The notes beneath the pieces are model-generated. The model was given only the letters and a program-made list of their open reading frames with translations. It had not been told where the DNA came from and made no database searches. Below, in pieces: positions 16,872 through 31,800 of a DNA stretch of 64,000 nucleotides. Source of the DNA: Mycolicibacterium sp. HK-90 (GTDB lineage: Bacteria; Actinomycetota; Actinomycetes; Mycobacteriales; Mycobacteriaceae). A program made the position numbers and the translations under genes. The stretch is from positions 5,952,001 to 6,016,000 of the forward strand of contig NZ_CP129613.1 of the NCBI RefSeq assembly GCF_030486405.1. Reading direction: 5' to 3'. Every line of letters starts with the position of its first letter. Positions within the stretch are counted from its first letter, which is position 1.

Positions 16872-19800
16872 GTGCTGTCCTCCTCGGTACCTGGGAGCGG
16901 CAGGTCGGTCGGGCCCCGCATCGGGGGCAAGTCGGGCGGGTTGTCGGGGTCGATGCCCAGGTCTGCGTTCACACTGCCACGGCTGCGGGTGGAGCTGGCA
17001 ATGATGGCCTCGTAGATCTCGTCCCCGACGCGTCCCTTGGCGTGGTTTCGTTCCACGAGCTCGTCGAAGGTGAGATTGGGTTCATTGTCATTCAGCCATT
17101 CGGCCAGCTGCCGGTCCTCCATCAGGGACCGGGTCCAGCTGCGAATGGTGTTCCGCATCCCGTACAGGGTCCTGGCCCGTTCCTCGGCCCCGACGCCGTC
17201 GCGCAGCAGTTGGTCCCGCAGCTCGCGCATCCGCAGCTCGAACGTGGTGTACACGGTACGGGTCTCCTCGTCGGAGAGAGTTCCGGCAGCGTAATGACTG
17301 TGGGTGGCGCCGTCGATGATGGCGTGGTAGATCGCGTCGCCGGTAAGCCCCTTGGACTCGTACCGGGCAACCAGATCCTCGAATGCCGGATTGCTCTCGT
17401 TGGCCGACAGCCATTCGGCGGCGGGCCGGTTCTCCATCAGCTCGCGGGTCCAGGCGCGTAGGGAACTGCGCAGACCCGACAGGGTCCGGGCCCGGTCCTC
17501 GGCGCTGACATCGTCTCGGATCATCTGCTCGTTGAGCGCCCGCATTCCGAGTTCGAATTGCGAGTACACCGCGCCGGTTTCGATGTCGGACAAGCTGCCG
17601 GGGGCAAGGCGGCTGTGTGTGGCGGTCTCGACAATCGCCTCGTACACCGCGTCGCCCGCCAGTCCCCGCTCCTCGTTGCGGGTGACCAGCTCCCCGAACG
17701 TGGGGTTCGACGTGTTGGCGGCGAGCCAATCGGCGGCGACGCGGTTGTTCATCAGACCATATGCCCACGACCGCAAGGCATTCCGGGACTCGGTGAGCTG
17801 CCGGGCGCGTTCCTCCGCGCTGACGCCGTTGCTCACGAGTTCGTCGTTGAGTGCACGCAGGCGCACTTCGCCGTCGGCGAATGCCGTGATCGCCTGGCCC
17901 TCGGACAGGGTGCCCGGCGCGTGCTGCGGGAGTCGCAGCGCGGCGAGCGGGTCGGCCGGCAGGTACTTGACGAAGTCGATCGAGGTGTTCTCCAGCAGGC
18001 GCCGCCCAAGATCCGGCTCTTCCTCGGTTTCCAGCATCGCCAGCTCAATCGGCTCGGGAAACCTGGGGTGACCGATTTCCAGCCGCTCCACCATGTCGTC
18101 GAGCTCCACCTCACCCTCGGCGCTCACCTGCTCCCGCAGATCCTGGGCGCGCATCTTGATCTGGTCCAGCGCGCCCTGGAGGTGGTAGAGATCAGGGCCC
18201 CAGGTGAAACCGCGCCGCGCCCACGCGTTGCTGCCCTGCCAATCGGAGGTCAGCTCGATCCGGTCGACGCCGGAACGGATGTAATAGCGCTCGAGCTCAG
18301 CCGCCAGCGCCTTGGAGAAACCCTGACCACGGTATTGCTCCTGCTTGATCTCCAAGAGCCCGTTGTGGACCACGAGCTTTCCGTCCTCGTCTCGGTAGAA
18401 GACCCTGTCGACCGAGCCGATCACCTTGTTGCCGTGCAGGATCACTCCGGAGAGCGCAACCTGACCGCTGCCCGGCACCGCCTCGGCCTCGAGCTCGATC
18501 CGGTACGGCCCGTACACCCCGGACAAATCATCGGCCAGCTGTTGCCCGCGCGCCGGATCCGGGTTGTCGACCAGCTCCGCAAGCGGTTCCGCGTAACGGG
18601 TGTCGACCTTGCGGGTGCTGGACCGATCATCCCGATATTCCTGTTGTCTCTGCCGGAATTCCGGATCGGTCGGAAGTCCCCTGACGTCACCGACGGAGTG
18701 CGCGTCGGCCAACTGCGACGGGTCGTTCAGTGGCGCAACGGCGTTGCCGTTCTCATCGAGGTAGCCCACCGCGGTGCGATCCACGGCCCTTTGTCCCCAG
18801 TGCGGCGGCCAACCCGACCGCTGCCCGGTCCGCGTGTCGATCAGATAGATCTCGCTGCCGTCGTTGACGGCGAGGTAGGCATGCCCACCCTGCCGCACCC
18901 CGGCCCAGCGAGAGGTCAGCACAGCCGATGAGCCCGGGCCCAGCTGCGCCAGCCGCTCGGCGACTTCCGCATACGTCGCGAAATCCGCGCGCGATCCCAC
19001 CGCTTCGTACAGTGAGCGTGCCGGAACCCCCGTCGCGGTGACAGGGGTCTCGATTCGGATGTCCCGCCCGTACCTCTGCGACAGCGCATCGGCGACGCCG
19101 TAGGCACAGTTGTCGGCCGGATCGGCAACAGGCAACCCGAGATCCTCGAGTTGCACCGACCTAGCGGCGGCCGGGTCCCGGACCTTCGTCTCCTGATCCG
19201 CCTCGGACACGACGGACCGGTGATCTTCGAATCCGACCCGCTCGACGTGACCGGTGGCGATGCGACCGAAGTTGGCGAGCGACTCGTTGCGCACGCCGGC
19301 TTCCTTGTCGACGAACTTGTAGTAGAAGTTGTGGATGTCGTAGTCGCCCGCTCGGGTCATCTCGACCAGCGGGAATTCCGCGGTGATTCGCTGTGCGCCA
19401 AAGAAATCCATCGACGGATCCACGCCGTACCCGTCGAGGAAGTTTCCGCGCGTACCCGGCGCGGCGCCCCCGTGCCAGGTAAATGGGTCAGTCGAGGAGG
19501 ACGCCACGTAGACGTCGATGTCCGGGCCGAATTGCCCGGCCTGGTCCATCGGCCCCAGCCCGGGCGATCCGAACAGGGTGACCGTCCGGACTCCGCCGCC
19601 CAAGCGGCCACCGTCGCCGGCATAGCCGGCGACCGTCGATCCCTGGCAGTGCCCGAAGACGTGGTTGTTGCCGAATCTTTCGCCGCCTGACCAGGAATCG
19701 CGACCGGCGTTGAAACCGCTGATGTCGCTGTGCAGGTTCTCGCCGCCGGCCTGGGCCGCACCGTCGGCCATCGTGTCGTACGCGATCCAGGTGATCGAGG

Positions 19801-22800
19801 CCGCCGACGCGGTGGGATTCTCGAGCAGAACCGACATCGCATGGTTGAGCGCCGATCCCATACCGGGGCCGAGTTCCTGGATGGTCATGCCCCTACCGGG
19901 GATGTGCCACGACACAGATTCCGCGACGTAGGGGTCGACACCGAATCCGACGACGGCAACTCCCGACCCGTGATGTGCATCAGGGTCGAACCGCAACAGA
20001 TACGGACCGTCGACACCGGCCTGCCGTGCGGTGTCGGTCGCCCGCTGCAGGGCATCCCCGACCGCCGTGGCACGCAGCATCTCCATGTGCCGTTCCCAAC
20101 CCAGGCGCCTACCGCTGTCCAGCTTGGCCTGCAGCTCCCGCCCCTTGGCCAGCCAATCCTGCAGGGCACGGGAATTCGCCTCGTGGGCGACCATCGGCGG
20201 GATGCCTTCGGCGTTGCCGATCTGCACCGGATACGCCTCGATCAGCGCCTGCTGCTGCCCCTCGCTCAATCCCTTCCACCACACCGCGTTGGCTCGGGCC
20301 CGCTCAACCGCCAGCTGGGCGTCACCGGAGGGACGCACCAAGTCCGTGGCGTCCACCACCGGATCCCGTTGTGCCAATGCGGCATCGGCGATCTGCTCCG
20401 GGGATGACGGTTCAGCCGGCAGGCCCTGGACGTCGCCGACCGACTCGGCGGTACCGAGCCGAAGGGGAACGTCGTGCAACGGGTTGATCGCGTCACCGTT
20501 GGCGTCGAGGTAGCCCACGGCGGTGCGGTCGACGGCGACCTGACCCCAGTGCGGCGGCCAGCCCGTGCGCTCGCCGGTCGTCGGATCGAGTAGATAGATG
20601 TCCCCACCGTCATTGACCGCCAGATAGGCGTGCCCACCGCTGCGCCCGCCGCGCCACCTCGACGTCAGAACCGCCGACGATCCGTCGCCGAGCTGGCGCA
20701 GCACCTGTTCCACCTGGTCGTACGTCGCAAACCGGGACGCCGAGCCGACGGCTTCATACAGTGCCCGCGCCGGCACCCCGGTCGGGGACGGTTCCACGGC
20801 TACGCGGAATTCGCGTCCGTACCTGTCCGACAACGCCTCGGCAACCCCGTGCGCGCAGTTCTGCTCAGGCGTCTGCAGGTCGCCGCTGGGCAGGCTGGGC
20901 AGGTACTTGACGAAGTGGACCGAGGTGTTGTCGAGCAGCTTGGGACCCAGCTTCGGTTCTTCGCTGGTGGAAAGGTTCGCGAGGTCGATCGGCTCGGGCA
21001 ACCGCGGATGCCCGACTTCCAGACGCTCCACGATCTCGTCGAGCACCGCCTGCGACTCGGTATCGACCTGGCCGCGCAGTCGACCGGCCGATTCCTTGAT
21101 GTCGTTCAGCGACTCGAAGAGATGGTACTGATCGGTGGTCCAGGTGAAACCCCTACGCGCCCAGGCATTGCTGCCCTGCCACTTGGACACCAACTCGATG
21201 CGATCGACCCGGCAGCGGGAGTAATACCGTTCCAGCTCGGCGGTCAACGCCTTGGAGAAATCGTTCCCGCGATACTCGGCGTCCTCGATCCGCACGATGG
21301 TGTTCTCGACAACCAGATTTCCGTCGTCGTCGCGCGAGAACTTCCGGGACACATAGCCGATGTCGGTGTCGCCACTGCGAATCAGTCCGTACAGCGACAC
21401 ACTCTCGCCCGGGATCGCGCGCTGGACCGAGAACTCGACGTGATACGGACCGTACCGCCCCGACAGGTCCTCGGCGAGCTGGCGGGCATCCTGCCGGTCA
21501 TAGCTGTCGACCGCTTCCGCCAGATGCTCGGCGTAGGAGGTGTCGACCTGGCGGGTGGCGGGATCCTGATTCCGGTAATCCTGCTGTCGCGCCAGGAATT
21601 CGGCACCCTCGGGGTAGCCCTGCACATCGCCGACGGCATCGGCGGCATCGGTGTCGAGGTACCGGACGGCGTGCCAGTTGGTGTTGGTCAGTAGCCGTTG
21701 CCCCAGGTCGGTATGACCCGGAGCGGTGAGCCGCGACAGATCGATGGGAGTTGGCAGGCGCGGGTTGTCGGGGTCCAGCTGTTGCACGACCTCATCGAGC
21801 ACGGCCTGCGCTTCGGGACCCACCCGCGGCCGCAGCCGCCGTGCCGAGTCCTTGATGCTGTCCAGTGACTCCCGCAGCTGCACGGGTTCCGGCGCCCAGT
21901 GGAAACCCCAGGTGGCCCAGACATAGGCGCCGTCCCAGGCGGCTTCCATCTCGATCCGGTCGACGCCCGAGCGCGCGTAGTACGGCTCCAGCTGTCTGGC
22001 CAGGGCGCTGGAGAATCCCTTTCCTTGATGAGATTTGCTGGTGATCTCGATCATGCCGTGGAAGGCGACCAGCTTGCCCTCGGCGTCTCGGCGGTAGGAC
22101 CAGTAGATGTGCCCGACTTGTTTACCATCGCTCAGGATGTAGCCGGCGATACCGGTGGCCTCGTCTGGAACCCGCTGCAGCTCAACGCGGTACGGACCGT
22201 AGACTCCGGAGAGATCGTCGGCCAGCTGCTGCACCCGCTGCGGGTCGGTGGAATTGTCCACCACGTCGCCCACCGGTTCGGCGTAACGACTGTCCACCTG
22301 CCGGGTGGCGGGGTCCTGATTCCGGTATTCCTGTTGCCTGGCCGGGAATTCGCTGTCCCTCGGGTGACCCTGGACGTCACCCACGGAATCCGCCGCTGAA
22401 CCCGGCGTTTCGCCGACGTATTGGATCCCGTACCAGGTTGTGCCCTGCAGCAATTCGCGGCCCAGCTCAGAATGGCCGGGAGCGGTGAGGTCCGCGAGAT
22501 CGGTCGGCTCAGGCAACCGGGGGTGCCCCGGCTCCAACCGCGCGATGACGTCTTCCAGCACCGCACGGGCCTCGGTGCTGACCGACGGCAACAGCCGCTG
22601 AGCGGCGGCCTTGACCGAGTCGAGCGACTCTTGCAGTTCGTCCGGGCGCAGGTCCCAGTTGACGCCTCGGCGAGCCCAGGCATAGGCGCCGTCGCGCACC
22701 GCCATCAGCTCGATGCGGTCGACTCCGGACCGCGCGTAGTAGCGGTCGAATTCGGACAGGAACGCCTTGGAAAAGCCCTTGCCGCGGAGGTTCTCGTCCT

Positions 22801-25800
22801 CGATCGTCATCTCGTTGTGGTGGGCGACGAGTTTTCCGTTCTCGTCACGGATGAAGATCCGGTCGATTTCGCCGATTCGCGTATCGCCGTTGAAGATCTC
22901 GCCCTTGAGCTGCACCGCACTCGGCATGGCTTCGCCGCTGAACTGCACGCGGTACGGCCCGTATTCCCCCGACAGATCCTCGGCCAGTCGTTGCGCCCGA
23001 GCCTGGTCCACCGACTCGCCGATCACGTCACCCAACGGTTCGGCGCGGCTGGTGTCCACCGTGCCGCGCACGTCACCGATGGCGTCGGCCGGGCTGAACG
23101 CCTGTTGCGGGGAACTTTGGTGCAACGGTCGCAGCGGGTGACCGTGGGCGTCGAGGTACGCGACCGCGGTGCGGTCGACGGCATGCTGACCCCAGTGCGG
23201 TGGCCAACCCGAACGCTGTCCGGTGCGCGGGTCGACCAGATAGATCTGACCGCCGTCCTTGACCGCCAGGTAGGCATGCCCGCCGTGTCGTCCCCCGGCC
23301 CAGCGCGAGGTCAACACGGCCGACGACCCGTTTGGCAGCTTTCGTAATGTCGCTGCCACGTCGTCGTATGTCGCGAACTGGGCCTGCGATCCGATTGCCT
23401 GATACAGCGACCAAGCGGGCACCCCGGTGCGCGACGGTGTGACCGCCACCCGGTATTCGCGGCCGTATCTGGATGACAGTTCGGCGGCTACGTCGTGGGC
23501 GCAGTTCTGGCCGGTCGCCTGCGGGTCACCACCATCCAGGTATCTGACCGCCTGCCACGTCGAACCTTCCAGCAGCTGGTGGCCGAGATCCGGCACCTCG
23601 GTGGTGCTCAGGGACGCGATCTCCACCGGCTCCGGCAGATCCGAGCGTTCGGGATCCAGACGCTGAACCATCTCGTCGAGGACAGTGCGGCTGTGCTCAT
23701 CGAGCCCTGGCGCCAGCTCGCGCGCCGATGCCTTGATGTCGTCGAGGGATGCTTGCAGCCGGTCAGGGTGGGGATCCCAGGTGAAGCCCCGGCGCGCCCA
23801 CACGTGCGCGCCGTCCTGCTGCGCTTCGAGCTCGATTCGGTCGATACCGGCCTGCGTGTAGAACCGCTCGAGTTCCGATGACAGCGCCGTGGAGAACCCC
23901 TGGCCGCGGAACCGCGGCTGATCGATGACCACCCCCGTGTGGTGTGCGACCAACTTCCCCGATGCGTCGCGACTGAACATGCGCTCGACAGAACCGATTT
24001 CGACATCGCCGGCGAAGATCGAACCGTTGAGCACGACCCCGCGCGGGTTCTCGTAGGCCGCGAACTCGACGCGGTACGGGCCGTATACGCCGGAGAGATC
24101 CTCGGCGAGCCGACGGGCCTGCGCAGAGTCGCGGTGGTCCACCACCTCACTCAGCGATTCGGTGTGGCGAGTGTCGACGCTACGGGTGGTGGGATCCTGC
24201 GCACGGTATTCCCGAAGACCCCTGACATCTCCGACGCCGTCAGCCACCCCGAGCGAAACCTGCAGCGGCGCTTGATGAAGTGGACGGACAGCCGTGCCGT
24301 CGGCGTCGAGGTATCCGACGGCGGTGCGGTCCACGGCCTGTTGACCCCAGTGGGGTGGCCATCCGGACCGCTTGCCGGTGTGCGGGTCGACCAGGTAGAT
24401 CTGGCCGCCGTCGTTGACCGCGAGATAGGCGTGGCCGCCCTGGCGGCCGCCGGCCCATCGGGAGGCCAGCACCGCCGACGAACCATCGCCGAGATCGTGC
24501 AATGTCGCGGCCACGTCGTCGTACGTCGCGAACTGGGCGGTTGTCCCGACGGACCGGAACAGTGCCCAGGCCGGAACGCCGGTGCGAGACGCCTGCACAT
24601 CGACTCGGAACGGCCGCTCGTACCGCTGCGTCAGCTCCGCGGCCACACCGTGCGCACAGTTCTGGGCCGAGGACTGCTGCCCGCCGAACCCGAGCCAGCG
24701 TTGCACCCGGGACATCAACCCGGTGTTCGGCTTGACGCGATCCTCGGCGACCGGCATGTGCCGGACGAAGCTGACCTCGGTGCGGTGCAACAGTTTCCGG
24801 CCCAATTCAGGCTCGGCGGCGGTGGCCATGGTGGCCACCTCGATGGGCTCGGGCAGCCGTGGGTGGCCGGGCTGCAGCCGGGCCACCATATCCGACAACG
24901 CGGCGCGCCCCTCCGGACTGAGGTTCGGAGCCAGCCGGGCGGCCGCGCTCTTGATGCTGTCCAACGACGCGGCCAGCCGGTGTGGTTTCGGATCCCAGGT
25001 GAAACCCCTGCGTGCCCAGGCATTGCTGCCGGTGTCATGCGACTTGAGCTCGATATAGTCGACGCCGGAATCTATGTAGTAACGCTCGAGCTCGGCGGTC
25101 AGTGCCTTCGAGAAGCCCTGACCACGTTGGTTTTTGAATTCCTCATTGATTACCAGCCCGTTGTGATAGGCGACCAGGCTTCCGTTGTCATCACGTTTGA
25201 AGCTGCGCTGGGTCGTACCGATCTCACGGTTACCGTCGAAGATCTTGCCGGTGAGGATGACCTCGCCGCCGACGATCTCGCCCTCCAGCAGGATCCGGTG
25301 CGGGCCATAGGTACCCGAAAGATCTTCGGCAAGTTGATGTACCGCGGCAGGGTCGAGTCCGTCGACGACCTCGTCCAACGGTTGGGCGTACCGGCTGTCC
25401 ACTGGACGGGTGGCGGGATCCTGCGCACGGTATTCGGCTTGCCGCTGTCCGAAGTCGGGATCGTCGCGGTGCCCGCGTACGTGGCCGACGTCGTCGGCCG
25501 CCGCCAGACTCAGCGGGGCATCGACGGCGCTGCGTCCCACCGGGTTCCCGGTGGGGTCGAGGTACCCGACCGCGGTGCGGCTCACCGCGTCCTGCCCCCA
25601 GTGCGGTGGCCAGCCCGTACGCCCGCGGTGCGAATCAACGAGTTGGATGTCCCCGCCGACGTTGACGGCGAGGTAGGCATGCCCACCACCGCGCCCGCCG
25701 CTCCACCGCGACGCGAGCACAGCCGACGACCCGTCACCGAGTTCGCGCAGGCGCTGCTCGACCTCGGCGTAGGTGGCGAACGTCGCATCGGTCCCGACCG

Positions 25801-28800
25801 CTTCGAACAACGCGCGGGCCGGGACGCCGCTGCGCGTCGGTTGCGTTGCGAGTTGCACCTCGCGGCCGTACATCGCCGACAACTCCGCGGCCACGCCCTG
25901 AGCGCAATTCTGGCCAGTTCGCCACGGCAGGTTCCAGATTCGGCGCGGCGACGATCCGGCGGCGGGCTCGACGGTATGCCGGCCCTCTACGGTCCGATGC
26001 GGCTCGACCGTGACCCGGTCCGTATGGCCCGACGCGATCCGACCGAGATTGACCAGCGATTCACTGCGGCCCGACGGGGTGTGCAGGAAGTAGGCGTGAT
26101 GCGTGCCACCGGTGAGCAGCCGGTTCGGCCCGGACGGGAACTCCGCGGTGACGCGCACTGCCCCGAAGGACTGCATGGCGGGATCGACGCCGAGGCCGAT
26201 TCCCAGGACGCGGCCCGAAGATTCGGAGGTGCGGCCCCCGAACGCGGTGACCACATCCCGCGATGAGGACGCCGCGAAGACGTTGTCCGCCCCGATGCCG
26301 AACTCGGACGCCTGGGTGATCGGGCCCACCCCGGGTGATCCGACCAGCGTGACGGTGCTGACGTGATCACCGAGCCGCCCGTCGCGACCGGCGTAACCGG
26401 TGGTGGTCGACCCGTAGGAATAGCCGAAGACGTGATTGCCGGTGAAAGCCGTTCCATCGCTGGTTGTTTGGTGTACGGCATTGAATGCGGTGATGTCGCT
26501 GTGGAGGATGTCGCCACCCGTGCGTGCGAATCTGTGGCCGGCGGCGCGCCAGATTTTCCGGCCGCTGGGCGCGTCGTAGCCGATCCATGCGATCGATGCG
26601 GCCTTGAGTTCGGGATTCTCCGCACGCACCGACTGCAGATGGTTGAGCGCCGAGTGGCTGTAGAACCCGAGCAGCGAGTGCATCGTGGTCTGCACACCCG
26701 GCACGTGCCAGGACACCGAGTCCGCTGAATACGGGTCCTGGCCGAAGCTCAGCAGAACGCGTCCGTCGCCGCCGAATTCCTGAGGATCGAACGCGAGCAG
26801 CAGAGGGCCATCTTCCCCGGCGCGCACCGCGTCGGCCCGGGCCTTGTCCAGCGCGCGATCCAACTGGTCGATCTTCGCCAGGAATTTGCGTTCGGCGCGG
26901 GTCGGCCGTTCGAACTCGTCGATCTTGGTCTGGATGCGATCGGCGCGGTCACGAAGTTCCTGCAGCACATTGCGATTGGCCGCATCGCGGGCTGCCGCCG
27001 GGATCCCTTCGGCATTCCCGATGTGCTGGGGATAGGTCTCGATCAACGCCTGCTGCTGGGTCTCGGACAGACCGGCCCACCAGGTGGCGTTGTTCCTGGC
27101 GCGGGCAGCGGCCTCCTCTGCCACCCCGAGCGGATTGCGGAGTTCGTCCGGCCGCACCGCCGGTGTGCGCTGGGACAGGGCCTCATCGGCAATCGCCTGG
27201 TCAGTGCTTTGGGCGGGATCACCCTGCACGTGACCGACCACCTCGGCATCGAGCAGTTGCCTGCGGGAGCTGCCGTGGAGCGGATTGACCGGAGTGCCGC
27301 CGGCGTCGAGGTACCCGACCGCGGTGCGCTTGACGGCGTCGCGCCCCCAGTGCGGCGGCCAACCCGAACGTTGACCGGTGTGCGGGTCGAGCAGGTAGAT
27401 GGTGCCGCCGTCGTTGACCGCGAGATAGGCGTGGCCGCCCTGCCCCCGGCCGCGCCAACGGGAAGCCAGCACTGCCGACGAACCCGGACCCAACCGTTGG
27501 AGGGTGGCCTCGACATCGGAGTAGGAACCGAATCGGGCGGCCGACCCGACCGCCTCGAACAGGCTCCGGGCCGGCACTCCTCGGGGCGTGATGGGGGCGT
27601 CGACGGTGATGTCGCGCCCGTAGCGGACCGACAGCTCTTCGGCGACGACGTAGGCACAGTTGGTGCTGCGCAAGAAGTTCGGATTCCAGCGGTTTCGTCC
27701 GTGGACCGAGTGATGGGAGGCCGGATCGTCGGCCAGCTGTAGCGGGCGCCCGAGCGCCGGTTCGACGGTCTGCTCCCGCGTCCCGCCGACCACCGGCCGC
27801 CGGCGCTCGTCGAGGGTGCGGTGCCCCTCGGGGTCGACCTGGTTCCCGCGGCCCGCCGCGATCCTTCCGAAGTTGGTCAGCGATTCGCTGCGGATCCGGA
27901 GGGTGCCGGGATCCATGTAGGACCAGTACAGGCTGTGGGTCATCCGTGACCCAGCGCCCATGTGATCGCGTGCCGCGGGGAATTCGGCGGTGATCCGGCG
28001 GGCTTCGAAGATGTCCATCGCCGGGTCGATGCCCTGGCCCATGCGCCGAATCGTGCGTCCCCGGTCACCGGCATGTTCGCCACCGAGCCCGGTGGTCCGG
28101 TCCCGCGAGGACGCCGCCACGAACACGTTGTCCCCGATACCGAAATCGGCCGCGGTACTCAGCGGCCCGGCCCCGGGCGACCCGATCAGCGTGATGGTCC
28201 GTACCTGACCGGCCAACCGCTGGCCGTCCCCAGCATGACTGACCGTCGTCGAACCATACGAATGCGCGAACACGTGATTGTTACTGAAATGACTGCCGTC
28301 CCCGGTGAACACGTCCCGGCCGACGTTGAACGCCGTGATGTCACTGGCGAAGATGTGCCCACCGTTCTGCGCCATCCGCTGGAACCCGACCCGCGGATCC
28401 CAACTGCCGGGCGCCCGGTAGCCGATGTAGGTGATCGAGGCCGCCGACAAGTTCGGGTCCTCCTGCAGGGTGGACTGCAGGAGGTTGGCCGAGCGCATCG
28501 TCATCGCGCGCAGCTTGCCGATCGTGGTCGTCATCCCCGGCACGTACCAGGACACCGACTGCGCGGTGTACGGATCGGCACCGAAGCTGACGATCGCGCG
28601 ACCCACCCCACCGAAGGCTTGTGGATCCAGGGCCAACAGGAACGGCCCCCCGACGTTGAGCCTGGTGGCATTCCGTTGCGCCGACCGCAGACCCGACTCG
28701 ATGTCGTGCATCAGATCGATGTAGTTGGACTCGAATTTGTTGAGCGCGACGCCGTTCTCGCGGCGCGACAACAGGAGATCGCGGTGATCCAGATAGCGGC

Positions 28801-31800
28801 GCAGCATCCGCGAATTCGCGTCATGCCTGGCCTTCGGCGGAATGCCCTCGGCATTGCCCACCTGATGGGGATAGGTCTTGATCAACGCCTGCTGCTGAGT
28901 TTCCGACAACCCGGCCCACCAATGCGCGTTTGCCCGCGCCCGGTCCACCGCCTGATCCACCGGAACCCGGTGATCGGCCGGGCTCATCAGATCAGCAGCT
29001 TTGATTCCTCTCTCCGCCAAGGCCACATCGGCCACCACCTGGTCCGGCACGGCCGTCTGCTCGACATCGCCGGTCTCCGCTGCCGGCAGTTCCTGCGCCG
29101 CGCGAGCGACGTCCGTCGTGTTGTCGACGGGCACCTCGGCTTCGGACACCACGTCGTCGGGCGAGTTGCGGAAGCGCGGGTTCCAGAAGTGCCGACCCTC
29201 CACCGAGTGATTGGAGGTCGGGTCGTCGGTCAGCCGTAGCGGACGGCCGGTCGCGGGCTCGACCGTCTGCTCGCGGGTACCTCCGAGCAGCCACCGACGC
29301 CGCTGATGCAAGGTGCGGTGGCCCTCGGTGTGTACCTGGTCCGCGTGGCCGGCGGCGATCCTTCCGAAATTGGCCAGCGATTCGCTGCGCACCTGCAGAG
29401 TGCCTGGGTCCATGTACGCCCAGTAGAGGCTGTGGGTCATCCGCGAGCCTGCGCCCCGATGATCAAGGGCAACAGGGAATTCCGAGGTGATGCGGCGCGC
29501 GCCGAAGATGTCCATCGCCGGATCGATGCCCTGACCCATGCGCCGGATCGTGCGTCCCCGGTCACCGGCATGTTCACCGCCGAGTCCGGTGGTCCGGTCC
29601 CGCGAGGACGCCGCCACGAACACGTTGTCCCCGATACCGAAATCGGCCGCGGTCCGCAACGGCCCGGCCCCGGGCGAGCCGATCAGCGTGATGGTCTGCA
29701 CGTGATCGGCCAGCCGGCGGCCATGCCCGGCATGGCTGACCGTCGTCGACCCGTACGAATGCGCGAACACGTGGTTGCCACTGAAATGGCTACCGTCCCC
29801 GGTAAACACATCGCGGCCGACGTTGAACGACGCGATGTCGCTGGCGAAGATCTGCCCGCCGTTGCGCGCCATCCGCTGGAACCCGACCCGCGGGTCCCAA
29901 CTGCCTGGGGGTTGGTAGCCGAGATAGGTGATCGACGCCGCCGACAGGTCCGGGTTCTCCTGCTGCGTCGAGCGCAGCTGGTTGAACGCGCGCCGCATGA
30001 TGGTGCCGAGGCGCTCGATCGTGGTCGTCATGCCCGGCACGTACCAGGACACCGACTGCGCGGTATACGGATCGGCACCGAAGCTGACGATCGCGCGGCC
30101 CACCCCACCGAAGGCGTCCGGATCCAGCGCCAACAGGTACGGTCCGCCGATTCCGTGCCGGACCGCGTTCCGCTCGGCAGTGCGTAGCGCGGACTCGATG
30201 TCGTCCATCAGCTTGATGAACTTTTCCTGCGCCTCGGTGAGAGCGATCCCGTTGTCACGCTGCGACACCATCAGGTCGCGCCGGGCGGCGTTGCGCTCCA
30301 GCATGATCGAGTTCGCCTGGTGGCGCGCCATCGGCGGGATGCCCTCGGCGTTACCCACTTCGAACGGGTATGTCTCGATCAGCGCCTGTCGCTGAGCCTC
30401 CGACAGCCCGGCCCACCAATGCGCATTCGTGCGCGCCCGGTCCACCGCCCGATCCACCGCGACCCGGTGGTCGGCCGGGCTCATGAGGTCCTTGGGCTTG
30501 ACACCCAGCTCATCCAGTGCGTCGTTGGCGATCTCGCGCGGAGTGCGGGTGTCGAGTTCCGCTGTCGCCTGGACCTCGGACTGCCAGCGTGGATTCCACG
30601 GACGACGGGTCTCGCGGTCGCCCTGGGTGCTGGTCTCCCCCTCGAGTCGCAGCGGCCTGCCCGCCGCGGGCTCCACTGTGCCTTCCCGCGTGCCGAAGAA
30701 TCGCCCGTCCTGTGTGCTGACCGTTCGGTGCGCGTCGGTGTCGATCCGATCGGCATGCCCGGCGGCGATCCGGCCGAAGTTGGCCAGCGATTCGCTGCGC
30801 ACCCCCGCGGTGCGGTCGGCGTACCGGTAATAGGAGTTGTGGGTGCCCCGGCTCCGCACCCGGTCCATATCCGAAGAGAACTCGGCCGTGACCCGTTGGG
30901 CACCAAAGGTGTTCATCGCCGGGTCGGCGCCCAGGCCGAGACCGAAGATCCGCCCGGCCGAACCGGGGTTACGGCCGCCGAGCGCGGTGAACGGATCCCG
31001 CGACGAGGATGCGACGAAGACGTTGTCACCGAGACCGAAATCGGCGGCAGTCTGCACCGGACCGGTACCCGGCGAGCCGATCAGCGAGATGGTGCGGACA
31101 TCGTTGGCCAACCGCCCGTCCCGGCCGGCATAGCTGGTCGCCGTGGTGCCATAGGAGTGGGCGAACACGTGGTTTCCACTGAAATGACTGCCGTCGCCGG
31201 CCAAGGTGTCACGCGCGGCGTTGAAGGCGCGGATATCGCTGTAGAGGATCGCGCCACCCTCGCGCGCCAGCGTGTGCCCCGCTGCGCGCCAGCTGCTCAG
31301 ACCACTCGGGGTGTCGTAGCCGATCCACGCGATCGAGGCGGCGCTGACCTCCGGGTTCTCTTGCGTGGTGGACTGCAGGTGGTTGAGCGCGTCGCCCATG
31401 AAGGCGCCGAGCTGGTCGATCGTGATGCCCTGGCCAGGCACATGCCAGGACACCGAGTCCGCCCGGTACGGGTCGGCGCCGAAGCTGACCACCGCACGTC
31501 CGTCCCCGCCGAATGCGGTGTGGTCGAACGACAAGAGCTGCGGCCCACCGAGACCGGACTGCTGGGCCAGCTGATCGGCTCGGGTCAGGGCCGCGTCGAT
31601 GTGATCGAGCCGGGCCAGCAACCTGCTCTGGCTGCGGCTCAGCCGATGCCCGCTGTCGCGCAACGACTGCAGCTGGCTTCTGCTCTCGCTCAACGAGATG
31701 GTGTTGGCCTTGTGCCGCACCGACGTAGGGATGCCCTCGGCATTGCCGATGTGCTGCGGGTACGTCTCTATCAGTGCCAGCTGCTCGGCACCGGTCAGCT

